Assembly: GCA_045579705.1 (NCBI GenBank)
Contig: JAZNMP010000019.1
Location: 62,001 to 126,000, forward strand
DNA: 64,000 nucleotides
Direction of reading: 5' to 3'
Source of the DNA: Lachnocurva sp045579705
Lineage (GTDB): Bacteria; Bacillota; Clostridia; Lachnospirales; Lachnospiraceae
Below are positions 48,693 to 56,828 of the stretch, piece after piece. Positions within the stretch are counted from its first letter, which is position 1. The number at the start of each line of letters is the position of its first letter. A program made the translations under genes and the position numbers. Under the pieces are notes generated by a model. The model was not told the origin of the DNA, made no database searches, and saw only the letters and a list, made by a program, of their open reading frames with translations.

Positions 48693-49577
48693 ATGAAGGT
48701 TAGAGGAACAAAATTAGAAACAATTAAGCACGCTAATAATTTTAAATGGAAATCTGATATGGAGGCGTGTTTTTTTCAGCAAGAATTAAAGAAAAATATT
48801 GAGCAGAGGGTCGCGTGGTTGGAGGCGATTTTGAGTCAATGTAAGATCGACGGCAGTTTGGATGATGAATCTTTGGATGTTTATGTGAGAAATGGTGCGC
48901 TGGAGTGTTCGATTATTAAGAAAAAAGTTGAGGAGGGGCGGATTTATTATTCGAAGCAGTTTGGAAATAAGGCGATGAGTCAGCATATTACTGCGTTGGG
49001 TCAGAGAGATTATAACAAAATGATACTGGTTCGTACGGAAAGAGAGCTTCGAATGTGGAAAAGTTGCTTACGCAGATGGAAAAGTGTGGAAGAAATCTAT
49101 GGGAAGATGTCGAAAGGTAGAAAAGCGTTGGTGAATCCAGTGTATATTCCTGAAGATGAATTCGTGAGCGCCTGGGAAAGTGTTCAATATGAAGGTCTCG
49201 GTTTTGCCGATGACGATAGTTCTGATTATTACACGGATAAGAACGAGCGTGTTAGATCGAAGAGCGAGCTTTTGATCGCGAACATGCTAAATAAATATGA
49301 TGTTCCATATAGATATGAATATCCGATGGTTTTGGGGTATAAAGTTAGATACCCTGATTTTTATGTTTTAAACAAGAGGACGCGTGAAGAATTCGTGTGG
49401 GAACATTTGGGGATGATGGATGATAGTGCTTACTTGATAAAAAATATGAATAAGCTGAATGAATACTTAAAGGCCGGATTTGTTATGGGAGACAAGCTTT
49501 TGTTGACTATGGAAAGTAAAACTGCTCCTTTGTCGATGAGCGGTGTGAAGTCTTTGATAGAGAAGAAATTGATTTGA
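48693..49577 (+). CDS. PD-(D/E)XK nuclease-like protein inside repeat array
   Basis: AAAGGGG precedes the ATG at 48693, giving 294 residues. Residues 1-140 are helical and charged (coiled-coil-like around 30-50 and 110-135). The C-terminal half has the core of a PD-(D/E)XK nuclease: Glu192 in RSKSELLIANML, YRYEYP, Asp222 in VRYPDFYV, and Glu237-His238 in FVWEHLGMMD. This motif set occurs in Vsr-like and other restriction-type endonucleases. It stands alone, bracketed by 74-bp hairpin repeats on both sides, and has no methylase or toxin partner nearby. Nuclease activity and target are inferred. Confidence 0.65.
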   Translation: MKVRGTKLETIKHANNFKWKSDMEACFFQQELKKNIEQRVAWLEAILSQCKIDGSLDDESLDVYVRNGALECSIIKKKVEEGRIYYSKQFGNKAMSQHITALGQRDYNKMILVRTERELRMWKSCLRRWKSVEEIYGKMSKGRKALVNPVYIPEDEFVSAWESVQYEGLGFADDDSSDYYTDKNERVRSKSELLIANMLNKYDVPYRYEYPMVLGYKVRYPDFYVLNKRTREEFVWEHLGMMDDSAYLIKNMNKLNEYLKAGFVMGDKLLLTMESKTAPLSMSGVKSLIEKKLI

Positions 49578-49579
49578 AA

Positions 49580-49730
49580 GTTTGTTGAGAGAGGTAGAAG
49601 CTTGTTTGGAGAGGGAGACTACGGAAAATGGGACATAAAGCCAAGATTTTCCGTATGTTGGACAGAGGGAGAAGCTTGTCTGGAGAGGAAGAATACGGAA
49701 AATGGAATATAAAAACAAGATTTTCCGTAG
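49580..49730 (+). repeat. 74-bp tandem hairpin repeats, downstream array
   Basis: A partial unit (about 49580-49619), a full unit (49620-49693) and the hairpin part of another (49694-49730) share sequence and phase length with the array at 48224-48543. Confidence 0.88.
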
Positions 49731-49740
49731 TTTAAAGATA

Positions 49741-49772
49741 AAACCCCTGTCAGCTGCATCTGACAGGGGTTT
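49741..49772. terminator. terminator at the end of the sucrose repressor gene
   Basis: AAACCCCTGTCAG (49741-49753) pairs with CTGACAGGGGTTT (49760-49772), a 13-bp perfect stem. Read on the minus strand it is followed by TATCTTT. Confidence 0.85.
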
Positions 49773-49791
49773 ATGTTAAATAAAAGTGTTT

Positions 49792-50775
49792 TTATCTCGT
49801 CGAATCACGTATTACAGTATCGTAGGCGAGCTGCATTTCTTTGTTTACGGTGGTGTTTGAGCCAGTGATGCGGTTCATCAGGATGGTTGCGGCTTCGCGG
49901 CCGGCTTCTTCGTAGTAGAAGTGGACCGTAGTGAGCGAAGGCGTGATGGCTGAGGAGACAGAGCTGTCGCCGAAGCCGGAAACTTGAATTTGGCGCGGGA
50001 CGGAAATCTTCATGTCGTGCAAACATTTGATAGCGCCACAAGCTATCGTATCTGTCGCGCAGAGCAAGGTGTCGATGTCTGGGTGCTCCGCGAGGAGTGC
50101 CTTTGTTTCATTGTAACCACTGTCAATCGTGAATCCGGAAGTGCGGATTGCGGATGGATCTACTTTGATGCCACCCTCGCGAAGTGCGTCGAGCAGGCCG
50201 GTTCTTCGATTTACACCGACTGCGATGTCGCGCTCGGAGACCATGATCATGCCGACTTTTTGCGCGGAGCGCGTAATCGCCTTTCCGAGAGAATAGGCGG
50301 CGTGGTAGTCGTCGGAGTAGATGCAAGAAAATCCTTCGAGTTTCTGCGATAGGATGACGACGGGAGTCTTCATCTCGCGGATTAGTGTCTTGTGTTCGGG
50401 CGTGAACATCGTACCGAGGAGGATGATGCCGTCGACGTGGTTTTCGCTGAAAGTTTTTAGATATTTCAGTTCTTCCTGTTCATCATTGTTCGTGCAGGCG
50501 AGCATCAGTTGCATCCCTTCGGCGCTGAGGACTTCGGAAATTCCGGAGACCATGCGGCTGATTGAGTCGGAGGCAATCTTTGGGATGATGACGCCGACCA
50601 GGTTAGTGCGGTGGGAGCGCAGAAGTTTGGCGGAAACTGATGGAGTGTATCCGGTTTTCTCGATTACCTGCTTGATGCGTTCCTGTTTTTCTTTGCTGAC
50701 GTAACCGTCGTTTAAATATCTGGAAACTGTGGCGCGTGAAACGCCTGCCATTTCTGCAATTTCGTTAATCGTCAT
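49792..50775 (-). CDS. scrR: LacI-family regulator of sucrose utilisation
   Basis: The 327-residue protein has HTH at residues 2-25 (INEIAEMAGVSRATVSRYLNDG), hinge LRSHRTNLVGVIIP and a sugar-binding-type effector domain ending TPSLTTVHFYYEEAGREAATILMNRI. It is divergent from a sucrose PTS operon. CG-centred dyads lie near both promoters, so it probably represses the operon and itself, with relief by a sucrose or fructose phosphate. The gene is notably GC-rich relative to the window. Confidence 0.88.
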   Translation of the reverse strand: MTINEIAEMAGVSRATVSRYLNDGYVSKEKQERIKQVIEKTGYTPSVSAKLLRSHRTNLVGVIIPKIASDSISRMVSGISEVLSAEGMQLMLACTNNDEQEELKYLKTFSENHVDGIILLGTMFTPEHKTLIREMKTPVVILSQKLEGFSCIYSDDYHAAYSLGKAITRSAQKVGMIMVSERDIAVGVNRRTGLLDALREGGIKVDPSAIRTSGFTIDSGYNETKALLAEHPDIDTLLCATDTIACGAIKCLHDMKISVPRQIQVSGFGDSSVSSAITPSLTTVHFYYEEAGREAATILMNRITGSNTTVNKEMQLAYDTVIRDSTR

Positions 50776-50842
50776 GTGTAAACTCCTATGTGTCTGGAAA
50801 TCTAGTATTTAGTAGATCGAATCGCTTCGGGGCTTGCGAGCT

Positions 50843-50856
50843 GGAAAACGATTCTA
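50843..50856. promoter_or_regulatory. ScrR operator near its own promoter
   Basis: GGAAAACGATTCTA is a CG-centred LacI-type site, just downstream of a minus-strand TATAAT (50866-50861). A second looser dyad, TGGAAT-N2-ATTCCA, lies at 50885-50898. Confidence 0.45.
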
Positions 50857-50960
50857 ATTCATTATAACAGTTATCAAAAATATCTGGAATTGATTCCACA
50901 TAATTTTCCTTTGTACAAATGCAACAAAAAGAAAAGCTTGATTTCGTGCAAAAATACAGA

Positions 50961-50989
50961 TTGCCAGATTTGTATATTGAAAATATAAT
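50961..50989 (+). promoter_or_regulatory. sucrose PTS operon promoter
   Basis: TTGCCA (50961-50966), 17 bp, TATAAT (50984-50989). A 160-base leader follows, holding a hairpin AGCAGGT-A-ACCTGCT (about 51070-51084) and an outer CAGACC/GGTCTG pairing. Confidence 0.75.
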
Positions 50990-51001
50990 AGGTGTATCAA
51001 A

Positions 51002-51019
51002 TGTGAGAACGATTTCACA
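51002..51019. promoter_or_regulatory. ScrR operator at the transcription start of the sucrose operon
   Basis: TGTGAGAACGATTTCACA is an imperfect CG-centred palindrome overlapping the expected start of transcription, well placed for repression. Confidence 0.65.
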
Positions 51020-51153
51020 CAGACCGATGAGGCAGCATCGACGAAGAGACTCCGATGAAGAGAGAGTAGAGCAGGTAACCTGCTAACCATCAACAATCAG
51101 GTCTGACACGGAAATAAGAGTTGTAAAGTAATATTTTCACTTAGGAGGGGAAA

Positions 51154-53082
51154 ATGGATTACAAGAAATCAGCAAATGATGTGCTTCAGCACATCGGCGG
51201 AAGAGAGAACATCGTTTCCGCAGCACATTGTGCGACACGCCTTCGTCTAGTTATCGTAGATAACCAGAAGGTAGACAAAGTAGCTCTCGAAAATGTAGAT
51301 GGAGTAAAGGGAGTATTCGAGGCATCAGGACAGCTCCAGATCATTTTTGGAACAGGTATCGTAAATCATGTATTCGAAGAGTTCGTTTCAGCAGCTGGAA
51401 TCGAAGCTGGAACAAAGGATGATGTAAAGGCAGCCGCTGCTCAGAAGCAGAACTGGTTCCTTCGCGGAATTAAGACACTCGGTGATATTTTCGTGCCTAT
51501 CATCCCAGCTATCGTAGCTTCTGGACTTTTGAACGGTATCCTCGGCGGACTTTCAAATGCTTTTCCAAGCATGGCCAACAGTGATATCTACAATATCATC
51601 AATTTGTTCGCAGGCGCAGCTCTTTCAATGCTTCCTATCTTGATTGCTATCTCAGCAGCAAAGAAATTCGGAGCAAATGAATTTCTCGCAGCTGTACTCG
51701 GATTTATAATGATCCACCCAAGCCTCATCAACGCTTGGTCAGTAGCCAGCATGGAAGCAGCCGGTGATAAAATTCCAACATGGGATGTTTGGTTCGGTCT
51801 CTACCACATTAATCAGGTAGGTTACCAGGGACACGTAATCCCAGTTATCATCTCAATCTTCATCTTGGCTAAGCTTGAGAAATGGTTACACAAACATGTA
51901 CCAGCTATGCTCGACCTATTCGTTACACCACTCGTTTCAGTACTCGTAACAGGTTACCTCACACTTTCTATGATTGGACCTGTATTCGCAGTAGTTGAAG
52001 GTTGGGTAGTACAGGGTGCACAGGCACTCATCGGACTTCCATTCGGTATCGGAGGAATCCTCGTCGGCGGACTTTACGCATTTACTGTTGTAGCTGGTCT
52101 TCACCATATGTACAACATGATCGAGGCAGAGATGTGCTCACTCGCAACACCTATGAACACATGGATGCCTATCGCAACAGCAGCTAACGTAGCTCAGGGT
52201 GCAGCAGCCCTCGCTGTAGCAGCAAAGACAAAGAACGCAAAGATTAAATCTATGGCAGCACCTGCTTCACTTTCTGCATTCCTCGGAATTACAGAACCAG
52301 CAATCTTCGGTGTTAACATCAGATTTATGAAACCATTCATCGCAGGATGTATCGGTGGTGCAGCCGGCGGATTTGTAGCAGCAGTCAGCGGAGTATATGC
52401 AACAGCTTATGGAATCACAGGTCTCTTCGGATACCTCATCACAACTAAGTTCGTAGTTGCTTACTCACTCATCATGATTGTATCTTTCGCAGTTGCATTC
52501 GTAGTATCTTTCGTACTTTACAAAGATGAAGTAGTTGCTGAGAACCCAGCTAACGCTGAAAAAAATACTGCAGCTTCAAATGGTGCTACATCAAACGCAG
52601 ATGCAAATACATGCGCAAATGCAAATACAAAGGCTAGCGTTTACAACCCAATCAAAGGTAAGGTTGTAGAGTTAAAGGAAGTTCCAGATAGCACTTTTGC
52701 TGAAGGAATCCTCGGAAAGGGATTCGCAGTAGTTCCTGAAGATGGAAAAGTTGTTGCTCCTGTTTCAGGTGTAATTACAACTCTCTTCCCAACAAAGCAT
52801 GCTGTAGGTATTTCAGGAGATAATGGAGTAGAATTACTCGTTCACATCGGTATCAATACAGTAGAGCTCAACGGTGAAGGATTCAAAGCTCATGTAGCTC
52901 AGGGTGACAGAGTAAACGCTGGTGACTTACTTATGGAATGTGATTTCGCTCTCATCAAAGAGAGAGGATTTGAAACTATCACACCTGTAGTAGTTACAAA
53001 TACAGATGCTTATTCTGAAGTAACTCTCAAAGTTACTGGTGAGCAGAATGCTTCTGAAGAAGTTTTAGAACTTAACAAGTAA
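51154..53082 (+). CDS. scrA: PTS sucrose-type transporter, IIBCA fusion
   Basis: This 642-residue three-domain permease has the IIB domain at residues 1-85, with phosphocysteine Cys26 in VSAAHCATRLRL, and IIC at about 100-465, with around ten helices (GIKTLGDIFVPIIPAIVASGLLNGILGGL, TVVAGLHHMYNMIEAEM, ITEPAIFGVN). An Asn/Ala-rich linker leads to IIA at about 495-635 (TKHAVGISGDNGVELLVHIGINTVELNGEGF with the active histidine). It takes up and phosphorylates sucrose (or a related beta-glucoside-type disaccharide). Hydrolase and fructokinase neighbours favour sucrose. Codon use is biased as in highly expressed genes. Confidence 0.92.
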   Translation: MDYKKSANDVLQHIGGRENIVSAAHCATRLRLVIVDNQKVDKVALENVDGVKGVFEASGQLQIIFGTGIVNHVFEEFVSAAGIEAGTKDDVKAAAAQKQNWFLRGIKTLGDIFVPIIPAIVASGLLNGILGGLSNAFPSMANSDIYNIINLFAGAALSMLPILIAISAAKKFGANEFLAAVLGFIMIHPSLINAWSVASMEAAGDKIPTWDVWFGLYHINQVGYQGHVIPVIISIFILAKLEKWLHKHVPAMLDLFVTPLVSVLVTGYLTLSMIGPVFAVVEGWVVQGAQALIGLPFGIGGILVGGLYAFTVVAGLHHMYNMIEAEMCSLATPMNTWMPIATAANVAQGAAALAVAAKTKNAKIKSMAAPASLSAFLGITEPAIFGVNIRFMKPFIAGCIGGAAGGFVAAVSGVYATAYGITGLFGYLITTKFVVAYSLIMIVSFAVAFVVSFVLYKDEVVAENPANAEKNTAASNGATSNADANTCANANTKASVYNPIKGKVVELKEVPDSTFAEGILGKGFAVVPEDGKVVAPVSGVITTLFPTKHAVGISGDNGVELLVHIGINTVELNGEGFKAHVAQGDRVNAGDLLMECDFALIKERGFETITPVVVTNTDAYSEVTLKVTGEQNASEEVLELNK

Positions 53083-53134
53083 ACATTTTAAACCTAAAAA
53101 CATTTTAAACCTAATTAAATAGAGAGGAAGACGT

Positions 53135-54598
53135 ATGCCAGATAGAGATTGGCGTCCGAAATTCCACATTCAGCCACCCACTGGGTGGCTGAACGACCCT
53201 AACGGTTCGTGTTTTTTCGGCGGAAAATACCATATATATTTTCAGTACACACCAGAGAATCCAAACGGGGGAAATAAATCTTGGGGACACTACGAATCAT
53301 CTGATCTAGCACACTTTACATACGTTGACACACCACTTAAGCCAGAAGAAGATTTCGACATTAATGGCGTTTACTCAGGAACAGCCTGGGAAGAAAATGG
53401 GACACTGGAACTTTACTATACAGGAAATGTAAAGCATCCAGGGGACTATGACTATATCAATGAAGGTCGCGGACACAACGTGGTTCGTGTAACTACAGAG
53501 GACTGTAGAAATTACACAGAGAAAGAATTGCTCCTGGAGAACTCTGATTATCCAGAGAATCTATCATGCCACGTTCGTGATCCAAAGATCTTTAAATCCG
53601 ACAAGGATGATAATTACTATATGTTGCTTGGCGCTAGAACCAGAGATTCCCATGGCGGACTTCTCTTTATGAAGTCTAGTGACAGGCAGACTTGGAAGAC
53701 GGACTTACTTTTTTGCCCGGAGGGCTTCGGCTATATGCTAGAGTGCCCGGATTTCTTTACGCTCGACAGAAAAAATGGTCAGACGGGAGTGGTTTCCTTC
53801 TGTCCACAGGGGATGGAGAGCGAAGAGTCTAAATTTCAGAATATCTATCAGTCTGGGTATTGCCTGCTGAACGATGAAATCATCGACAAGGCATGTGATG
53901 GCTTGGACGACGAGAACCATGTGTTGTATAGCACGTTGAAGAACTGTATTACTGTAGAGAATTTTACAGAATGGGATATGGGATTCGACTTCTATGCACC
54001 ACAGGTTTTTGTCGTTCCTGATGAAAGACGAATTCTGATTGGATGGGCTGGTGTACCAGATGCCCCATACCAGAATACATTGACTGTTGAGCAGGGATGG
54101 CAGCATTGTATGACAGTTTGTAGGGAACTCAGACTTTCGAATGCGAAGATTTATCAAACTCCAGTTCGTGAGCTGGAGAGGCTAAGGGGACGCGAAATAT
54201 TTATAGGGAAAGTGGAAGCTGATTCTGAAATCGCGATGAATGGTTCATCTTGGGACGCGATGATCAGCTTTGAAAAAAATGGGGAGAGTTATAGGAAGAT
54301 AAATATTAATGATGAACTTACGCTGTCTGAAGATGAGAAGGGACTCGTCCTCTCTCTGTCAGTAGAATGTGGCGATGGCCGTAGCGTGAGAAGAATCAGC
54401 AAAGCTAGACTTAATAATGTGAGAATTCTGTGCGATGAGTCTATCGTGGAATTCTATATAAATGATGGGGAGTATGTTATGACATCCCGCTACTACCCAT
54501 CAGAAAGTTTAGCTATGAAGATAAGCGTCGAAGGTTGTGCGGCCGAAGTTAGCGCTTATGTTATGAATTCAGGAATAGAAATAGAAAAGAGTAATTAA
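53135..54598 (+). CDS. scrB: sucrose-6-phosphate hydrolase (GH32)
   Basis: The 487-residue enzyme has the GH32 motifs: nucleophile Asp21 in GWLNDPNG, FQYTPENPNGG, HVRDPKIF, and the acid/base Glu in LECPDFF. It splits sucrose-6-phosphate to glucose-6-phosphate and fructose in the cytoplasm (no signal peptide). A C-terminal beta-sandwich follows from about residue 350. AGAGAGGAAG precedes the ATG. Its stop overlaps the fructokinase ATG (TAATG). Confidence 0.93.
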   Translation: MPDRDWRPKFHIQPPTGWLNDPNGSCFFGGKYHIYFQYTPENPNGGNKSWGHYESSDLAHFTYVDTPLKPEEDFDINGVYSGTAWEENGTLELYYTGNVKHPGDYDYINEGRGHNVVRVTTEDCRNYTEKELLLENSDYPENLSCHVRDPKIFKSDKDDNYYMLLGARTRDSHGGLLFMKSSDRQTWKTDLLFCPEGFGYMLECPDFFTLDRKNGQTGVVSFCPQGMESEESKFQNIYQSGYCLLNDEIIDKACDGLDDENHVLYSTLKNCITVENFTEWDMGFDFYAPQVFVVPDERRILIGWAGVPDAPYQNTLTVEQGWQHCMTVCRELRLSNAKIYQTPVRELERLRGREIFIGKVEADSEIAMNGSSWDAMISFEKNGESYRKININDELTLSEDEKGLVLSLSVECGDGRSVRRISKARLNNVRILCDESIVEFYINDGEYVMTSRYYPSESLAMKISVEGCAAEVSAYVMNSGIEIEKSN

Positions 54599-55563
54599 TG
54601 AAGAAATTATATGCAATCGGGGAAGCTTTGATCGATTTTACTCCGGTAGAAACCGGCAAGGGAATTAGTGAAGTGAAGGGGTTTGAGCCACACGTAGGTG
54701 GGGCTCCAGCAAATGTACTCGGAGCATTTAAGATTCTCGGGGGAGAGTCTGCGATGATCACAAAACTCGGAGCAGATCCTTTTGGGGACAAGATCGAGAA
54801 TCTCTTCAAGGAATACGGCATTGACTGTTCACATGTCCTTAGAACAGAGGAGGCAAACACTTCTCTCGCTTTCGTAGCATTGAAAGAAGAGGGAAACAGA
54901 GAGTTTAGCTTCTATAGAAAGCCGGGAGCCGATATGCTTCTCACAGCAGATGAAATCGATGCGAATTGGTTCAAAGATGCATTCGCGCTTCATTTCTGCT
55001 CAGTTTCACTCGGAGACTATCCGATGAAGCAGGCGCATATCAAGGCTATCGATGCAGCTAGAGAGCAGGGCGTCGTGATTTCGTTTGATCCGAATCTGAG
55101 ATTCAACCTGTGGGAAAGCGAAGGGGCTTTGAAGAAAGCAGTTCTCGAATTCATGCCAAAGGTTGACGTGGTAAAGATCTCTGACGAAGAGCTAGAATTT
55201 ATCACAGGTGAAACTGATCCTGCTATCGCAAAGGATAAGCTCTTTGACGAATACGAGAATCTGAAACTCATCATCTATACAGCAGGAAAAAACGGTCAGC
55301 GTGCTTACACTAGAAATGCTGAAAGTTTTGATAAAGCTATCCAGGTTGATGCGGTAGATACGACTGGAGCTGGTGATGGTTTCATCGGCTCATTCCTATA
55401 TCAGCTCGCTGAGAAGGAGATGACACCGGAGACACTTGGAAATCTTCGTAAGGAAGAGTTAAAGGAAATGCTTAATTTCTCAGGCAGATACGCTGGAATG
55501 AGCGTTTTAAAAGCAGGAGGAATTCAGAGTTATCCAACGAAAGACGAAGTGGATAATTTTTAG
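54598..55563 (+). CDS. scrK: fructokinase (PfkB family)
   Basis: The 321-residue PfkB-type kinase phosphorylates the fructose freed by the hydrolase. It has the N-terminal GEALIDF and GGAPANVLGAFKILGG, and the C-terminal active-site motif DTTGAGDGFIGSFL. Length is normal. It is translationally coupled to scrB by a one-base overlap and is the last gene of the sucrose operon. Confidence 0.92.
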   Translation: MKKLYAIGEALIDFTPVETGKGISEVKGFEPHVGGAPANVLGAFKILGGESAMITKLGADPFGDKIENLFKEYGIDCSHVLRTEEANTSLAFVALKEEGNREFSFYRKPGADMLLTADEIDANWFKDAFALHFCSVSLGDYPMKQAHIKAIDAAREQGVVISFDPNLRFNLWESEGALKKAVLEFMPKVDVVKISDEELEFITGETDPAIAKDKLFDEYENLKLIIYTAGKNGQRAYTRNAESFDKAIQVDAVDTTGAGDGFIGSFLYQLAEKEMTPETLGNLRKEELKEMLNFSGRYAGMSVLKAGGIQSYPTKDEVDNF

Positions 55564-55568
55564 TAAAA

Positions 55569-55611
55569 GTACTATAATTAACTTTAATAATATAAAGGTG
55601 AATTATAGTAC
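55569..55611. promoter_or_regulatory. 11-bp inverted repeat upstream of diguanylate cyclase
   Basis: GTACTATAATT (55569-55579) is exactly complementary to AATTATAGTAC (55601-55611), spaced by 21 bp. It is AT-rich, with no T run afterwards, so an operator is at least as likely as a terminator for scrK. Confidence 0.5.
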
Positions 55612-55638
55612 ATTGTAATAGAGGGGTTTTGTAGGGGT

Positions 55639-56676
55639 ATGGAATTTTTCTGTGGAAAAAATCTAGACGAGTCCATGATGACGACCATAAAGCGTGATAA
55701 CGTAAAGATTATGTTTATTATGTCGATTTGTGTCGCTGTAATGGAGCTCGTCTTTTTATGTATTGCATTTTTGTTTGAGAATAGTCCGATTTCGAGCCCT
55801 ACGAGCGAACGCTCAGTAACGTTTGGATTCTTTATAAACCTACTGATGGCGGTTGTTACATATAGTATGCGTCGTGCAAAGAATTTCTATATGCTCCCCG
55901 CTGCGGGTTTTTTGTATTATGTAATTCTGTCTTTCTGGGGAATCCTGGTTTCCTATCGTCATTATATGAAGGGTGAGATGATTATCACTTTCTTCATAGT
56001 TCAGTTTGGCTTCGGTTGTTTCATAACTATCATGCCGATCATTTCGACTCTCATATACCCGATTTCTTTTATCGTCTTCTATGTATTAATGTATAGCTTT
56101 GACAAGGCATCCCATGTTAATGTGGCAAATTTTTTTGCGTTCGGCATATTTGTGGTAATCGCATCTATCGAGAGATATTCGATCGAAGTGGAGAATATAC
56201 AACAGCGGGCGGAGATTACGGAGATATTGCGTCATGACGAGCTGACAGGGCTCCTAAATCGTCACGCGTACAGTGAGATGGTTGAGCGTGTTATCGGAAA
56301 AAATATCTGCGTCGGCATGAGTGACATCGATAATTTCAAAAACATAAATGACTACTATGGACATATGGTGGGAGATTCTGTGCTGAGAAGTTGCGCTCAG
56401 CTACTAGGAAGTACGAAATATGAGATGGAATGTTTCAGATACGGCGGCGATGAGTTCCTATTCGTGTTTGAAATGGACGATATAGATTACTTTAGAAAGA
56501 AGCTGAGCGAATGGGAAGATAGAGTTTCGAAAGCCCATATTTCAGAGTTGGATGGAAGCGTTTCTGTTACAGTAGGATGCGCTTCTGGAAAGGTAAATTC
56601 GTTTGAAGATCTTAAAAATCTCATAAAGAGCGCAGATAGTGAATTGTACCAGAATAAAGGCAAGAAGAAAACTTAA
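55639..56676 (+). CDS. membrane-bound diguanylate cyclase
   Basis: The 345-residue protein has about five to six N-terminal transmembrane helices (residues 25-185) and a GGDEF domain from about 200 (LRHDELTGLLNRHAYSEMVE, SDIDNFKNINDYYGHMVGD, RYGGDEFLFVF). The catalytic GGDEF signature is intact, so it should make cyclic di-GMP. No R-x-x-D inhibitory site is evident upstream of it. The sensor domain is an unrecognised membrane type similar to that at 60326. Confidence 0.9.
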   Translation: MEFFCGKNLDESMMTTIKRDNVKIMFIMSICVAVMELVFLCIAFLFENSPISSPTSERSVTFGFFINLLMAVVTYSMRRAKNFYMLPAAGFLYYVILSFWGILVSYRHYMKGEMIITFFIVQFGFGCFITIMPIISTLIYPISFIVFYVLMYSFDKASHVNVANFFAFGIFVVIASIERYSIEVENIQQRAEITEILRHDELTGLLNRHAYSEMVERVIGKNICVGMSDIDNFKNINDYYGHMVGDSVLRSCAQLLGSTKYEMECFRYGGDEFLFVFEMDDIDYFRKKLSEWEDRVSKAHISELDGSVSVTVGCASGKVNSFEDLKNLIKSADSELYQNKGKKKT

Positions 56677-56740
56677 TCTAAATAATGAGGGCTTTGAAAA
56701 CGATAATTGTTAAAAAAACAGCCTTTTTTGATGTTTTTCC

Positions 56741-56768
56741 TTGATTGAAATCGAAAAACATTTATAAT
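56741..56768 (+). promoter_or_regulatory. promoter for NhaC-type antiporter
   Basis: TTGATT (56741-56746), 16 bp, TATAAT (56763-56768). It partly overlaps a stem ATGTTTTTC/GAAAAACAT (56731-56739 with 56753-56761) that may terminate the upstream gene. Confidence 0.5.
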
Positions 56769-56828
56769 TTTATAGAACGTAGGGATTAGAAGGAAAAAAG
56801 ATACTCCACATTAGGAGGAGGCAATACT

